From contig LKND01000009.1 in the NCBI GenBank assembly GCA_001564275.1, positions 1 through 50,918 on the forward strand: a stretch of DNA of 50,918 nt, given 5' to 3'. The DNA comes from Natrialbaceae archaeon Tc-Br11_E2g14. GTDB lineage: Archaea; Halobacteriota; Halobacteria; Halobacteriales; Natrialbaceae. Below, piece by piece: positions 25,691 to 34,044 of this stretch (positions are counted from its first letter, which is position 1; each line of letters starts with the position of its first letter). A program made the translations under genes and the position numbers. The notes beneath the pieces are model-generated. The model searched no databases. It worked only from the letters and a program-made list of their open reading frames with translations, and was not told where the DNA came from.

Positions 25691-27546
25691 CGGAGATCGA
25701 CGCCGTGACGGCGATCTACCCGCCGTTGCTGGTCTTCGCTGCAGCGCTGCTGATGCTCGTGGTCCCGCGCACGCTCGGGTTCATCCTGGGCACGCTAAGC
25801 CTGCTCGGGGTAACCGCCATCGCGTTCGTCGCCCCCGAGGGAAGTCACCTGCACATCACCTTCCTCGGCTTCGAGTCACAGCCGTACCTGATCGACGAGT
25901 ACACGCGATTCGTCGGCATCGCCCTCGGGTTCCTCGGGACGTTCGCCGTCGTCTACGCGTACTCGAGTGAGGCCCCGCGCGTGCTGGCGGCGTTCGCGCT
26001 AGCCTACGTCGCGAGCGCCTTCGGTGCGGTGTTCGCCGGCGACTGGCTCGTGCTGGTGTTCATGTGGGAGATCATGGCCGTCACGAGCACGCTGCTCGTC
26101 TGGCACTACGGCGGCGACGCGGTCCGGGCGGGCTATCGATACGCCCTCGCTCACGGGATCGGTGGCAGCCTCGTCCTGTTTGCCGTCATCGCCCACTACG
26201 CACAGGCAGGGACGTTCATATACGGCGAGGGGGCAACGGGTTACAGTGGCGAGTTGCTGATCGACGGCGGTATCGCCACCGGGATTCCCGCGGTCCTCGC
26301 CGTGTTGGGTATCGGCGTCAACGTCGCGTTCATCGGGTTCCACACCTGGCTCCCGGACACCTATCCGCGGCCCCACTTCGCGGCCTCGGTTTTCCTCGCG
26401 GCGTTCACTACCAAGACCAGCGCCTACGTGTTGCTCCGGGCGTTCCCCGAGGGGCACATGTGGCTGGCGTACATGGGCGGACTGATGGCCGTCTACGGCG
26501 TCATCTTCGCGCTGCTCCAGCACGATATGCGGGCCCTGCTCTCTTACCACATCCAGGCCCAGCTTGGCTACATGGTCGCCGGGATCGGCCTGGGGTCGGC
26601 CATCGGCGTGGCCGGAGCGATGGGGCACCTGTTCAACAACGTCCTCTACAAGAGCCTGCTGTTCATGGCGGTGGGGGTCGTCATCTACCGCACGCGGGAG
26701 AACGACCTCTACAAGCTCGGCGGCCTCTGGCGGGAGATGCCGCTGACGGCCATCGCCTTCTTCATCGGCGCGCTCTCGATTACCGCCGTTCCAGGCTTCA
26801 GCGGCTTCATCAGCAAGGGGATGGTGTTCGACGCGGCCACGGGCTACTTCACGCAGGAGGCCCACTGGCCGCTGTTCGCTCTTCTGTTCATCGGCGGCAT
26901 CGGCACGTTCCTCTCGTTCATCAAACTCGGCTACTACGTGTTTTTCCACGGCGAGAGCGACCGCGAGGTGCGTGACGCAAAGCCTGGCCAGACGACGGCA
27001 ATGCTCTCGGTCGGTGGGGCCTGCGTTGTCCTCGGGCTGCCGGTACTCGGCTGGCCGGTGTTCACCGATCTGATGCCGCTCGTCGACGGCACGCAGTTCG
27101 CCGGTACCGATCTCGCCGGAGAGGGGCTTACGCCGTACAGCATGGGCCACCTGCAGGATGCGGCCGCGCTCATCGTGATCTCCGCGATCGCGTTCCCGAT
27201 CATCCGCAAACCGTTGTCGAAACTCGACTACGACGATCCGGCATTGGTCGTCAACCACGTCGGGTACTACTCGGGCCGGTGGGCCATGCTCGCCGTAACC
27301 GAGACGTTCGCGGCCGTCGACCGAATCGCTGTGGCCATGGTACGGAGCGGCTACTGGATCGGCAACAATCCCGTACTCGCCGCCGAACGCGGTGCACGCC
27401 GGTTACCGACGTGGATGGTGGAGGTCGAGGAACGGCGACCGACTGACGGTGGTCGTCCCTCGACGCTCCAGTTGCGGGCGACCATTGGTCTCACCACGCT
27501 CCTGATTACACTCGTCCTGACGGCCATCCTGTTGCTCGTGCTGTAG
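25687..27546 (+). CDS. Mrp antiporter large subunit (third NuoL/M-like subunit)
   Basis: A 619-residue polytopic protein closing the Mrp operon. Core motifs: FAGDWLVLVFMWEIMAVTSTLLVWH with the pathway Glu, VAFIGFHTWLPDTYPRPHFAASVFLAAFTTKTSAYVLLR region with the Lys, and LSYHIQAQLGYMVAGIGL with GHLFNNVLYKSLLFMAVG. I chose ATG at 25687, overlapping the previous stop by ATGA; the open frame extends further upstream only by running through the His-rich DNA of the neighbour. The long C-terminus (about 500-619) with extra helix resembles NuoL-like proteins, so together with the separate DUF4040 subunit it may reconstitute MrpA. Confidence 0.9.
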   Translation: MTEIDAVTAIYPPLLVFAAALLMLVVPRTLGFILGTLSLLGVTAIAFVAPEGSHLHITFLGFESQPYLIDEYTRFVGIALGFLGTFAVVYAYSSEAPRVLAAFALAYVASAFGAVFAGDWLVLVFMWEIMAVTSTLLVWHYGGDAVRAGYRYALAHGIGGSLVLFAVIAHYAQAGTFIYGEGATGYSGELLIDGGIATGIPAVLAVLGIGVNVAFIGFHTWLPDTYPRPHFAASVFLAAFTTKTSAYVLLRAFPEGHMWLAYMGGLMAVYGVIFALLQHDMRALLSYHIQAQLGYMVAGIGLGSAIGVAGAMGHLFNNVLYKSLLFMAVGVVIYRTRENDLYKLGGLWREMPLTAIAFFIGALSITAVPGFSGFISKGMVFDAATGYFTQEAHWPLFALLFIGGIGTFLSFIKLGYYVFFHGESDREVRDAKPGQTTAMLSVGGACVVLGLPVLGWPVFTDLMPLVDGTQFAGTDLAGEGLTPYSMGHLQDAAALIVISAIAFPIIRKPLSKLDYDDPALVVNHVGYYSGRWAMLAVTETFAAVDRIAVAMVRSGYWIGNNPVLAAERGARRLPTWMVEVEERRPTDGGRPSTLQLRATIGLTTLLITLVLTAILLLVL

Positions 27547-27575
27547 GAAATCGTCATCCCAACCGTAGCTGGCGC

Positions 27576-27596
27576 TTTTTGGCTCCCATGCGGGAG
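27576..27596 (+). terminator. Weak T-run and hairpin after the Mrp operon
   Basis: TTTTT at 27576-27580 is followed by CTCCC (27583-27587) pairing with GGGAG (27592-27596). It begins about 30 bases past the operon's stop codon. Archaeal termination mainly needs T-runs, so this is plausible but weak. Confidence 0.3.
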
Positions 27597-27811
27597 ATCG
27601 ATAGCAGGATTGACGGCCCTAGCATTCCTAGCTCGAGACTACAGTCCAGGCATGCGTGGCATAACAATGGGCGACGGGCCGGACGTGCCAATCAATGAGG
27701 CGAACGTTCAGCCGGAGCCAGCGACCGATCACCATGGAGCGGGACACCCCTGTGAGCAACCCACACTCGTTCGATGGCCAGCAGATGCCAGCAACCAGGT
27801 GGAGGTGAGTC

Positions 27812-28978
27812 ATGTACCGAGACTGGACGGTCGGCGTCGTCGTCCCGGCGTACAACGAGTCTGGGCTCGTCGGGCAGGTTATCGAGACGATGCCGAGGTT
27901 CGTCGATCGGGTGTACCTCGTAGATGACTGTTCGACTGATGGCACCTGGGCCGAGATCGGGCAGTACGTGGAGCGAGTAACCGACGGCGGCCACGCAACG
28001 CCCCAGCCTGATCGCGGCGACGTCCGTGGGCCAGACGCAACTGCCGACTCGGTCGAACCGACAGCAGCCGCGACCGCCGATTCGGCAAGTGCTTCGAGCG
28101 AGCCCACACTCGAATTGGCTCGCGACGCGGTCGATGGCGAGCCAACCGAGAAGGGGCCAGGGGCGCCGACGGGTCCCGCAATCGTACCGATTCGTCACGA
28201 CCGCAACCGTGGCGTCGGTGGCGCGATCAAGACTGGCTACCGACGCGCCCTGGCCGACGGTATGGACGTCACGGCGGTCATGGCTGGGGACGCCCAGATG
28301 GACCCGGAGCAACTCGACCGACTCCTCGACCCCGTCGTGGAAGAGCGAGCAGCCTACGCGAAGGGGAATCGCCTCGCCGGTCGGGAGCATCTCGAGTCGA
28401 TGTCCTCGTGGCGGCTGTTTGGCAATGCAGTACTCTCGTTCTTGACGAAGGTCGCCAGCGGCTACTGGGAGATGATGGATCCCCAGAACGGTTACACCGC
28501 CATCTCGAGGGAGGCCCTCGAGACGGTCGACCTGGATGGGCTCTACGAGGAGTACGGCTTCGCGAACGATCTGCTGGTAGAATTGAACACGGCTGGGTAC
28601 ACCATCGCCGACGTTTCGATGCCGGCGGTGTACGGCGACGAGCAGAGCCACATCCAGTACCACACGTTCGTTCCTCGACTCTCGCGGTTGCTCCTCTCGG
28701 GATTCCTTCGCCGACTCGGACGGCGGTACGTCGTCCGCGAGTTCCATCCACTGGTCCTCCTTTACGCCCTCGGTGTTGGCGGATTCCTGGCGACGACGGC
28801 AGCCCTGGGGGTTATCAGCCGGCTACGGCGTGAGACCGACGCTGGGACTGGGGACGGCTCGAGAGCCACGACACTATTGCTCACTGGGCTCTATGCGTTT
28901 CTGGCCGCCATCTGCGTCGGATTCGCGATGACCCTCGACAGATCGGAAAACGACGGCACGGTTGTGATCGACTCGTGA
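27812..28978 (+). CDS. GT2 family glycosyltransferase (dolichol-phosphate-mannose-synthase-like)
   Basis: A 388-residue GT-A fold glycosyltransferase. The nucleotide-sugar site shows VVVPAYNESGLV (9-20) and DDCSTDGT (38-45); the catalytic D-x-D-like GDAQMD lies at 159-164, and the MDPQNGYTAIS segment follows. Residues about 57-123 form a low-complexity acidic linker inserted between the first strands and the RNRGVGGAIKTGY motif. Two membrane helices at the C-terminus (about 305-325 and 350-368) anchor it. Shine-Dalgarno GGAGGTGA ends four bases before the ATG. It is translationally coupled to a DUF354 protein, so both probably build a membrane-linked glycan such as a precursor for S-layer or lipid glycosylation. 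Confidence 0.88.
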   Translation: MYRDWTVGVVVPAYNESGLVGQVIETMPRFVDRVYLVDDCSTDGTWAEIGQYVERVTDGGHATPQPDRGDVRGPDATADSVEPTAAATADSASASSEPTLELARDAVDGEPTEKGPGAPTGPAIVPIRHDRNRGVGGAIKTGYRRALADGMDVTAVMAGDAQMDPEQLDRLLDPVVEERAAYAKGNRLAGREHLESMSSWRLFGNAVLSFLTKVASGYWEMMDPQNGYTAISREALETVDLDGLYEEYGFANDLLVELNTAGYTIADVSMPAVYGDEQSHIQYHTFVPRLSRLLLSGFLRRLGRRYVVREFHPLVLLYALGVGGFLATTAALGVISRLRRETDAGTGDGSRATTLLLTGLYAFLAAICVGFAMTLDRSENDGTVVIDS

Positions 28979-30072
28979 GGGTGGTCGTCACCATCCAGCA
29001 CCCCGCCCACGTGCACTTCTACCGCCACGTGATCGACGAACTCGAGGGCCGCGGCCACGAGGTATTCGTCTTCGCCCGGGAGAACGACCTCGCCGTCCCC
29101 TTGCTCAACGCCTACGGGATCCCCCACGAGGTGCTGGCCGGGCCGCAGGAATCCCTCACCGAACTCCTGAAGGTCCAATTGGCCTACGAACTTCGTCTGT
29201 TGGGACGTGCTCGACGGCTCGACCCGGACGTCATGACGGCCATCGGTGGGCTGGCGGTGGCCCACGTCGCCCCCCTGGTCGAGGCCCGAAGCGTAGTGTT
29301 CGTGGACAACGAGGGGACGACCTCCCATCGAGTGACGACGCCCTTCGCCCACGTCGTTGCAACGCCCCGGGCCTACGCCGAGGACTACGGTGACGCCCAC
29401 GTGCGCTATGACGGCTATCATGAACTCGCGTACCTGCACCCCGACTACTTCGAGCCGAATCCGTCTGTCCTCAGGATTCACGGCGTCGATCCAGACGAGC
29501 GATACTTCGTGTTGCGGTTCCGGCGGTGGGACGCACTGCACGACGTCGGCGAAGGCGGGCTCAGTCTTGAGGGGAAGCGCCGACTCGTGTCGACGCTCGA
29601 TAATGAGGGGTCGGTCTACATCTCGAGCACCGACGAACTCCCGCCGGATCTCGAGGCGTACCACAATCCAGTCCCACCGAGGGCCATGCACGACTTGCTG
29701 TACTTTGCCGACTGCTACGCCGGGGACTCGGCGACGATGGCGACCGAATCGGCCCTTCTTGGGACGCCAACGGTGCGCATCCAATCGTTTGCCGCCCGGA
29801 AACAGGACATGACGAACTTCGTCGAACTCGAGGAGCGCTACGACCTGCTTCGATCGACGCACGACGAAGACGAGGGCCACGCTCTCGTTCGCGATATCGT
29901 CGGTGATCCAACCGTGCCCGAGCAGTGGCGAAAGCGCCGTCAGCGGTTGTTCGCGGACAAAATAGACGTGACTGCGTTCGTTACCGATCTGCTCTGTGAC
30001 CAGGGTGGGGCCCCGACCTCGCTCGAGCGAGAGTTTGAGGAGGAGTTGGACTCCGTGGCGACGGCCGACTAA
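28975..30072 (+). CDS. DUF354 family protein (GT-B glycosyltransferase-like)
   Basis: A 365-residue DUF354 protein, a family with a glycogen-phosphorylase/GT-B-like fold related to UDP-GlcNAc epimerases. It starts with VVVTIQHPAHVHFYRHVIDEL, the typical nucleotide-sugar-binding first strand and histidine pair, followed by GHEVFVFARENDLAVPLLNAYG and, near 275, the GDSATMATESALLGTPTVR segment that in GT-B enzymes contacts the sugar nucleotide. GTG at 28975 overlaps the glycosyltransferase stop by four bases. Context argues for a surface polysaccharide or glycolipid pathway. No signal peptide; catalytic activity is not demonstrated for the family as far as I know. Confidence 0.85.
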   Translation: MRVVVTIQHPAHVHFYRHVIDELEGRGHEVFVFARENDLAVPLLNAYGIPHEVLAGPQESLTELLKVQLAYELRLLGRARRLDPDVMTAIGGLAVAHVAPLVEARSVVFVDNEGTTSHRVTTPFAHVVATPRAYAEDYGDAHVRYDGYHELAYLHPDYFEPNPSVLRIHGVDPDERYFVLRFRRWDALHDVGEGGLSLEGKRRLVSTLDNEGSVYISSTDELPPDLEAYHNPVPPRAMHDLLYFADCYAGDSATMATESALLGTPTVRIQSFAARKQDMTNFVELEERYDLLRSTHDEDEGHALVRDIVGDPTVPEQWRKRRQRLFADKIDVTAFVTDLLCDQGGAPTSLEREFEEELDSVATAD

Positions 30073-30137
30073 CCGTCGTTCTCGTGGGTTGGCACCACCC
30101 CACCCCACGACGCTCGTCGCGACCGATCACCAGGTAT

Positions 30138-31337
30138 CTAATCGTCGGCGGTCTCCTCTTCGTCACCTGCCGACTCGTCCCCCACAGCACCACCGCCAGC
30201 GTCGACATCTCCCGTGAAGGGCGACTCCTCTACGACCGCGATTGACTGTTCGAGGGTGTGTTCACGGAGTGCCGTCTCGGTGGTGCCCGTTTCGGGACCC
30301 GTCCCCGTTCCCGCTCCGTGTTCGCTCGGATATGTTCGTTTGCCCAGGCCCGGTCTGGCACCGCGGGGGGTCAGGTAATCGCTCCCGACATCTATGTCGG
30401 CCTCGTCACAGAGTCGCTTGAGAATCGACCGTGCGCCCTCGGTGGTGATCGTCGGCGGGGCAATCGCATAGCGTCGGGCGAGTTCGGCTGCCGTGTGGTC
30501 GGCGCACTCGGCCTCGATGGCCTCGTCGTCGAAGCCGCGCTCGGCGAGGACACTCCGCACCCGCTGGGCGACTGATGGTGCATGGCGGGTGGGAAACAGC
30601 GGCCACTCGGTCGTCGGGGGATCTTGGACGACCCGATAGCGACGGAGCGGTTTGCGCGCTGCCGCCGGGAGTGGGACGTCCTCGAGGCGCTGGGACTTCC
30701 CGAGGACGCGGATCGTGCCCGAGTAGAAGTCCACGTCCTCCCAGGTCGCACCTGTCCGACGATCGTCCTCGGGAACTCGGAACAGTTCCGAGCCCCGAAC
30801 GCCCGAATGGGCCAGCAGCGCCACCATCGCACACTCCCGGAGCCGCGCGAGTCGTTCGTCGCGATCACCCGATTCCGCTCGTGCCGCGCGGTCACGGACG
30901 AACGCCTCCAAGGTTCGTCGTTGTTCGGCCGTCCACGTGGAGTCGGTGCTCGACCCCCCACTCCGGTGTTCGGTCGGGAGGGCGGATTCGGCGACCGCCG
31001 TCGCGGCCGGGTTCTCCTCGAGGATCCCGCCGTGGACACACCAGGAGAGAAACGCCCGCACAACCGCGTAGTAGGTGCCAGCGGTCGAAGCGGTGTACTC
31101 CCCACGGTCCGTCCGAGCCGCGAGTTCACTGGCGTATGCCTCGAGGTGATCGACCTCGAGATCGAACAGTGACTGGACGCCGTGTTCGGTCTCGAGCCAC
31201 GTGGCCCACCGATCGAGAATGGACTCAGCGTTCGAGGCGTAGGTTCCGGCCCCAGGTCCGTCGGGGTCACTGCCGACGGCCTTGCGCTGGAGATAGGCGT
31301 CGACGGCGTCGCCGACGCGAACGCGAACGTCGCTCAT
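30138..31337 (-). CDS. Tyrosine-recombinase-like protein lacking the catalytic tyrosine
   Basis: A 399-residue protein with the two-domain layout of XerC/D-type integrases: a SAM-like core-binding domain (about 8-115, with TASTAGTYYAVVRAFLSWCV) and a catalytic-type domain (about 135-370). Arg181 in AHSGVRGSELF and Lys214 in VLGKSQRLEDVPL match the first two catalytic positions. The box II H-x-x-R is replaced by RGAR (325-328), and no Tyr follows residue 336, where the nucleophile should be; LREHTLEQSIAVVEE occupies that place. An acidic tail ends the protein. ATG at 31337 was chosen by family fit. It may bind DNA without cutting, or be a decayed chromosomal integrase that still keeps an open frame. 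No att sites or phage genes are nearby. Confidence 0.75.
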   Translation of the reverse strand: MSDVRVRVGDAVDAYLQRKAVGSDPDGPGAGTYASNAESILDRWATWLETEHGVQSLFDLEVDHLEAYASELAARTDRGEYTASTAGTYYAVVRAFLSWCVHGGILEENPAATAVAESALPTEHRSGGSSTDSTWTAEQRRTLEAFVRDRAARAESGDRDERLARLRECAMVALLAHSGVRGSELFRVPEDDRRTGATWEDVDFYSGTIRVLGKSQRLEDVPLPAAARKPLRRYRVVQDPPTTEWPLFPTRHAPSVAQRVRSVLAERGFDDEAIEAECADHTAAELARRYAIAPPTITTEGARSILKRLCDEADIDVGSDYLTPRGARPGLGKRTYPSEHGAGTGTGPETGTTETALREHTLEQSIAVVEESPFTGDVDAGGGAVGDESAGDEEETADD

Positions 31338-31710
31338 CGGTCCATCACCCAGGAACTCCACGAATGGCAGTGCTCGACACCACCGACGGAACGACCGGAG
31401 GAGAAACGAGCAGCCATGAGTAGGTGACGCTACTCGATCCATCCTCATTTACGTTTCGGTTATTTGGACTGAAAAGAAACGCTCGGCTCGCTCGGACTGC
31501 GCTCGAGCGGACCACTTGTGATTGCAGGGGACACGAAAACGGGCGGACTCGAGGGAGTGGCTCACTGACGCAGATGACCCCCACTCACCGAGTGAGACCA
31601 GGTAACCGGCGACTGAGGACACCGGATTTGGAGCGATGGCTCGACTGTCAACGGGAGTGGATCGCAGGTCGCGGATCCACGCCGCTCGAGGGTCCCTGCA
31701 CTTGCCCAGA
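31338..31710. other. Intergenic region between recombinase-like and MATE genes
   Basis: These 373 bases lie upstream of the recombinase-like gene and downstream of the MATE gene, both on the minus strand. It has normal G+C, and frames here lack acidic, biased coding features. No RNA gene, att-like repeat or hairpin stands out. Confidence 0.5.
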
Positions 31711-33240
31711 TCAGTCGTCTGCCGTCGGCGTCTCGGGCCGATAGGAGCGGCTGATTTGCTTCCACTTCCCCGTCGCGAATCGGTAGTAGTTGATCGTCGC
31801 GGGGACGGCCGTCTCGGCGACGAACGCCAGGTAGAGCCCCCAGAGCCCAATCGCGGGAATAGAGAGTTCCGGTGCTGGCAGGCTCACCTCGAGCAGTGGA
31901 ACCGTCACCGATCCGGAAACCTCGAGCCCATTGGCACCCAGGTACGCGAGCGGGATGGCGAACCCGAACATACCGAGGAGTTGGCTGTAGAACGGCCATC
32001 GAGTGTCACCACTGGCGTTCAGCGGGCCGGCCGCACCGCTCGAGACCCCGCTGAGGACCACGGCGAGACAGGCTGCGTAGACGAGGGAGACGGCCGTCGG
32101 AATCGAGAGTTCGCTGGGATCATCGGTGAACGCCAGGGTGATCGGTTCGGCGAAGACGAACACGATGGCCGCGGAGACGAGGTACGTCGCGACGGAGAAC
32201 CGGATGATCTCCCGGCCGTACTGCTCGGCCAACCGCTCGTCGCCGGTACCGAGTTCCTGGCCGACCAGACTCGAGGAGGCGAGCCCGAAGCCCCATCCGG
32301 GCGTGTTCATCAGACCCCAGATACGCCGGGCGATGACGTAGGCTGCGGCGGTATCCTGACCGAAGATATCGACGATAGCGAGCATGGGAAACTCGGCCAT
32401 GGTCCAGACGAGGTTGGTCCCGAACACCGGGAGTCCGATGGTCACTAGGTCGACCAGCGTGTCACGATCCGCGTACGTTCCGAACGGGTTGACGGCGACC
32501 GGGAACGTCGCCACTCCGGGGATTCGCCCCGCGACGAGGCCGAGAGCGAACGCCGCGGTGACGACCACGTTGGCGATGACCGTGCCGAGGGCCGCCCCGA
32601 CGACACCCATGTCGAGGCCAAAGATGAGCAGAGCGTTCAGGCCGATGTTCGCGACCGCGCCGCCAGCCCTGATGACCATCGGCGTCCAGGCGTCGTCCAT
32701 TCCAACGAAGGTGCGACTGCCGATGAGGTTGAGCCCTGCGAATGGAATCCCGAGCGCGACGACCTGCAGGTACGCCGACCCCTCACGTTGGATGGCCGGA
32801 TTGTCGGTGATCAGGCCGATGAACCACTCCGGGTACGTCCAGAGCGTCAGCATAAGCGGCAGGGAGACCACGACGACGAGGAACGCGCTCGAGCGAATCG
32901 CCTGGCCGAGTTGATCGTAGGCATCAGCCCCGTACCGCTGGGAAACAAGTGCGATGGTGCCCCCCGCCACGCCGCCACCGACCGAGAAAGCGAGCCCCCA
33001 GAACGGGCCAGCGTAGCCAACGCCGGCGATAGCCGCCGATCCGGAGGCGATCCCGACCATCGCGACGTCCACCGCGCTCTTGGACATTCTGGCCAACCCG
33101 GTGACAATGCGCGGCCACGCGAGGTCCGTCGTCCGACGCGCCCGCTCGCGGTCGATCAGCCCGAGGCGGGCGAGAGCGTACCCGATCCAGAGGATCAGGA
33201 GTCGAATCGGATTCGGTACACGACTGGCCACGAGAATCAC
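31711..33240 (-). CDS. MATE family efflux transporter
   Basis: A 509-residue membrane exporter with 12 predicted helices in two homologous six-helix halves; the first begins near residue 45 (LAWPRIVTGLARMSKSAVDVAMVG) and the second near residue 265 (GLPVFGTNLVWTMAEFPMLAIVDIFG). This is the MATE pattern, in which drugs or metabolites are expelled in exchange for Na+ or H+. The start is uncertain: GTG at 33240 has a TATA-like TTTTTATC about 24 bases upstream (leaderless), while a GTG at 33228 has a G-rich possible ribosome site. The substrate cannot be inferred. Na+ coupling would draw on the gradient made by the Mrp antiporter, which is inference. Confidence 0.9.
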   Translation of the reverse strand: MILVASRVPNPIRLLILWIGYALARLGLIDRERARRTTDLAWPRIVTGLARMSKSAVDVAMVGIASGSAAIAGVGYAGPFWGLAFSVGGGVAGGTIALVSQRYGADAYDQLGQAIRSSAFLVVVVSLPLMLTLWTYPEWFIGLITDNPAIQREGSAYLQVVALGIPFAGLNLIGSRTFVGMDDAWTPMVIRAGGAVANIGLNALLIFGLDMGVVGAALGTVIANVVVTAAFALGLVAGRIPGVATFPVAVNPFGTYADRDTLVDLVTIGLPVFGTNLVWTMAEFPMLAIVDIFGQDTAAAYVIARRIWGLMNTPGWGFGLASSSLVGQELGTGDERLAEQYGREIIRFSVATYLVSAAIVFVFAEPITLAFTDDPSELSIPTAVSLVYAACLAVVLSGVSSGAAGPLNASGDTRWPFYSQLLGMFGFAIPLAYLGANGLEVSGSVTVPLLEVSLPAPELSIPAIGLWGLYLAFVAETAVPATINYYRFATGKWKQISRSYRPETPTADD

Positions 33241-33260
33241 CCCCTGCTTATCAACGTCGA

Positions 33261-33268
33261 TAAAAAGC
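33261..33268 (-). promoter_or_regulatory. Candidate TATA box of the MATE gene
   Basis: On the minus strand this reads CTTTTTAT and lies about 24 bases upstream of the GTG at 33240, favouring that start as leaderless. Confidence 0.4.
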
Positions 33269-33395
33269 CCTTCTCACCGCGGCAGCGGTCACCGGTTTCG
33301 AATCGAAACCAATTCACACGCGAGTCGGTGGCACACGTACGGGAGTGACAGAGGCTTGACCCAGTTTCTCGCGTGTCACCGCGAGAGCTGGCCAA

Positions 33396-33707
33396 TCAGG
33401 CTCCCGATCCCGCTGATTCCCGCTCCTCGAGGCGCTTCTCGTACTTTGCCAGGGACGTCTCGAGGGCCGCCTCGGCATCGACCTCGAGTTCCACGCACAG
33501 GGCCAGCAGGGCAAATAGCGTGTCCCCGAGTTCGTCACGGGCGACCGAGACATCGGTGGGTGTCGTGCCGTATTCGGTGGACGTGTTGACCTCCTTTGCA
33601 ACCTCCCCAGCCTCGGAGAGCAAATCGAGGACGCGATAGGCCGGCTCAGTTTCGAGGTCGTGAGTCTCCAGAAACGATCGAACGCGCTCCTGTGTCTTCG
33701 TCTCCAT
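33396..33707 (-). CDS. MazG-like nucleotide pyrophosphohydrolase
   Basis: A 103-residue protein of the all-alpha NTP pyrophosphatase (MazG/dUTPase-like) superfamily. The metal-binding pattern E-x3-E then E-x2-D is visible as SEAGEVAKEV and RDELGDTLFALLALC. The single short MazG domain is normal for archaeal stand-alone members. ATG at 33707 begins METKTQERVRSFL; the longer frame to 33998 overlaps the divergent gene and is rejected. A TATA-like CTTTTTACAG lies about 32 bases upstream. The family hydrolyses non-canonical or excess nucleoside triphosphates to monophosphate and pyrophosphate, a housekeeping role; the exact substrate is unknown. Confidence 0.85.
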   Translation of the reverse strand: METKTQERVRSFLETHDLETEPAYRVLDLLSEAGEVAKEVNTSTEYGTTPTDVSVARDELGDTLFALLALCVELEVDAEAALETSLAKYEKRLEERESAGSGA

Positions 33708-33800
33708 GGCTACGCACGCCATTCTCGGCCCGCTGTAAAAAGTGTCGGCGATTGACTTCCCGGTCGGTAGCTTTTCAATATCTGGACTCGAGATGAGGGC

Positions 33801-34028
33801 ATGAACCGGGAAACGACGTCCCTCGAGCACCTCCCCCTCGGACTTCGACTGCTGGCGTTCGTGTTGCTCCCGGTGGGCTTCATCGGCTTTCTGACCACTG
33901 AGGATGGGTTTTTCGACCCGAGTTCGGTGTTCACGGTCGCGTTTAGCCTCGGAATCGTTTGTGCAGCGGCCTCGATCTATCTCGGGATTTTCTTGCACGA
34001 TCCGAACGGGTCGGCCGAAGACGCGTGA
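33801..34028 (+). CDS. Small two-helix membrane protein, unknown function
   Basis: A 75-residue protein with two predicted membrane helices (about 15-32 LRLLAFVLLPVGFIGFLT and 43-65 VFTVAFSLGIVCAAASIYLG) and short acidic ends. ATG at 33801 is preceded at about 24 bases by the AT-rich TTTCAATATC, consistent with leaderless expression. It diverges from the MazG-like gene and converges with the FabH-like gene. I do not recognise the family. Helix length, codon bias and promoter spacing support it as a real gene. Confidence 0.7.
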   Translation: MNRETTSLEHLPLGLRLLAFVLLPVGFIGFLTTEDGFFDPSSVFTVAFSLGIVCAAASIYLGIFLHDPNGSAEDA

Positions 34029-34044
34029 TCGACAGCGACCCTCA

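Noticed and set aside
25999-27258. A 419-residue minus-strand frame inside the last Mrp subunit
   Set aside because: It is a shadow of a highly conserved membrane protein; its composition (Arg, Glu, His, Asp rich without motifs) is what antisense reading of that gene yields.
27692-28747. A 351-residue minus-strand frame opposite the GT2 gene
   Set aside because: The plus-strand frame has glycosyltransferase motifs, a strong Shine-Dalgarno and coupling to the next gene; the minus frame has none.
31424-31744. A 106-residue plus-strand frame near the MATE gene end
   Set aside because: Overlaps the end of the MATE gene, is basic and lacks haloarchaeal codon bias.
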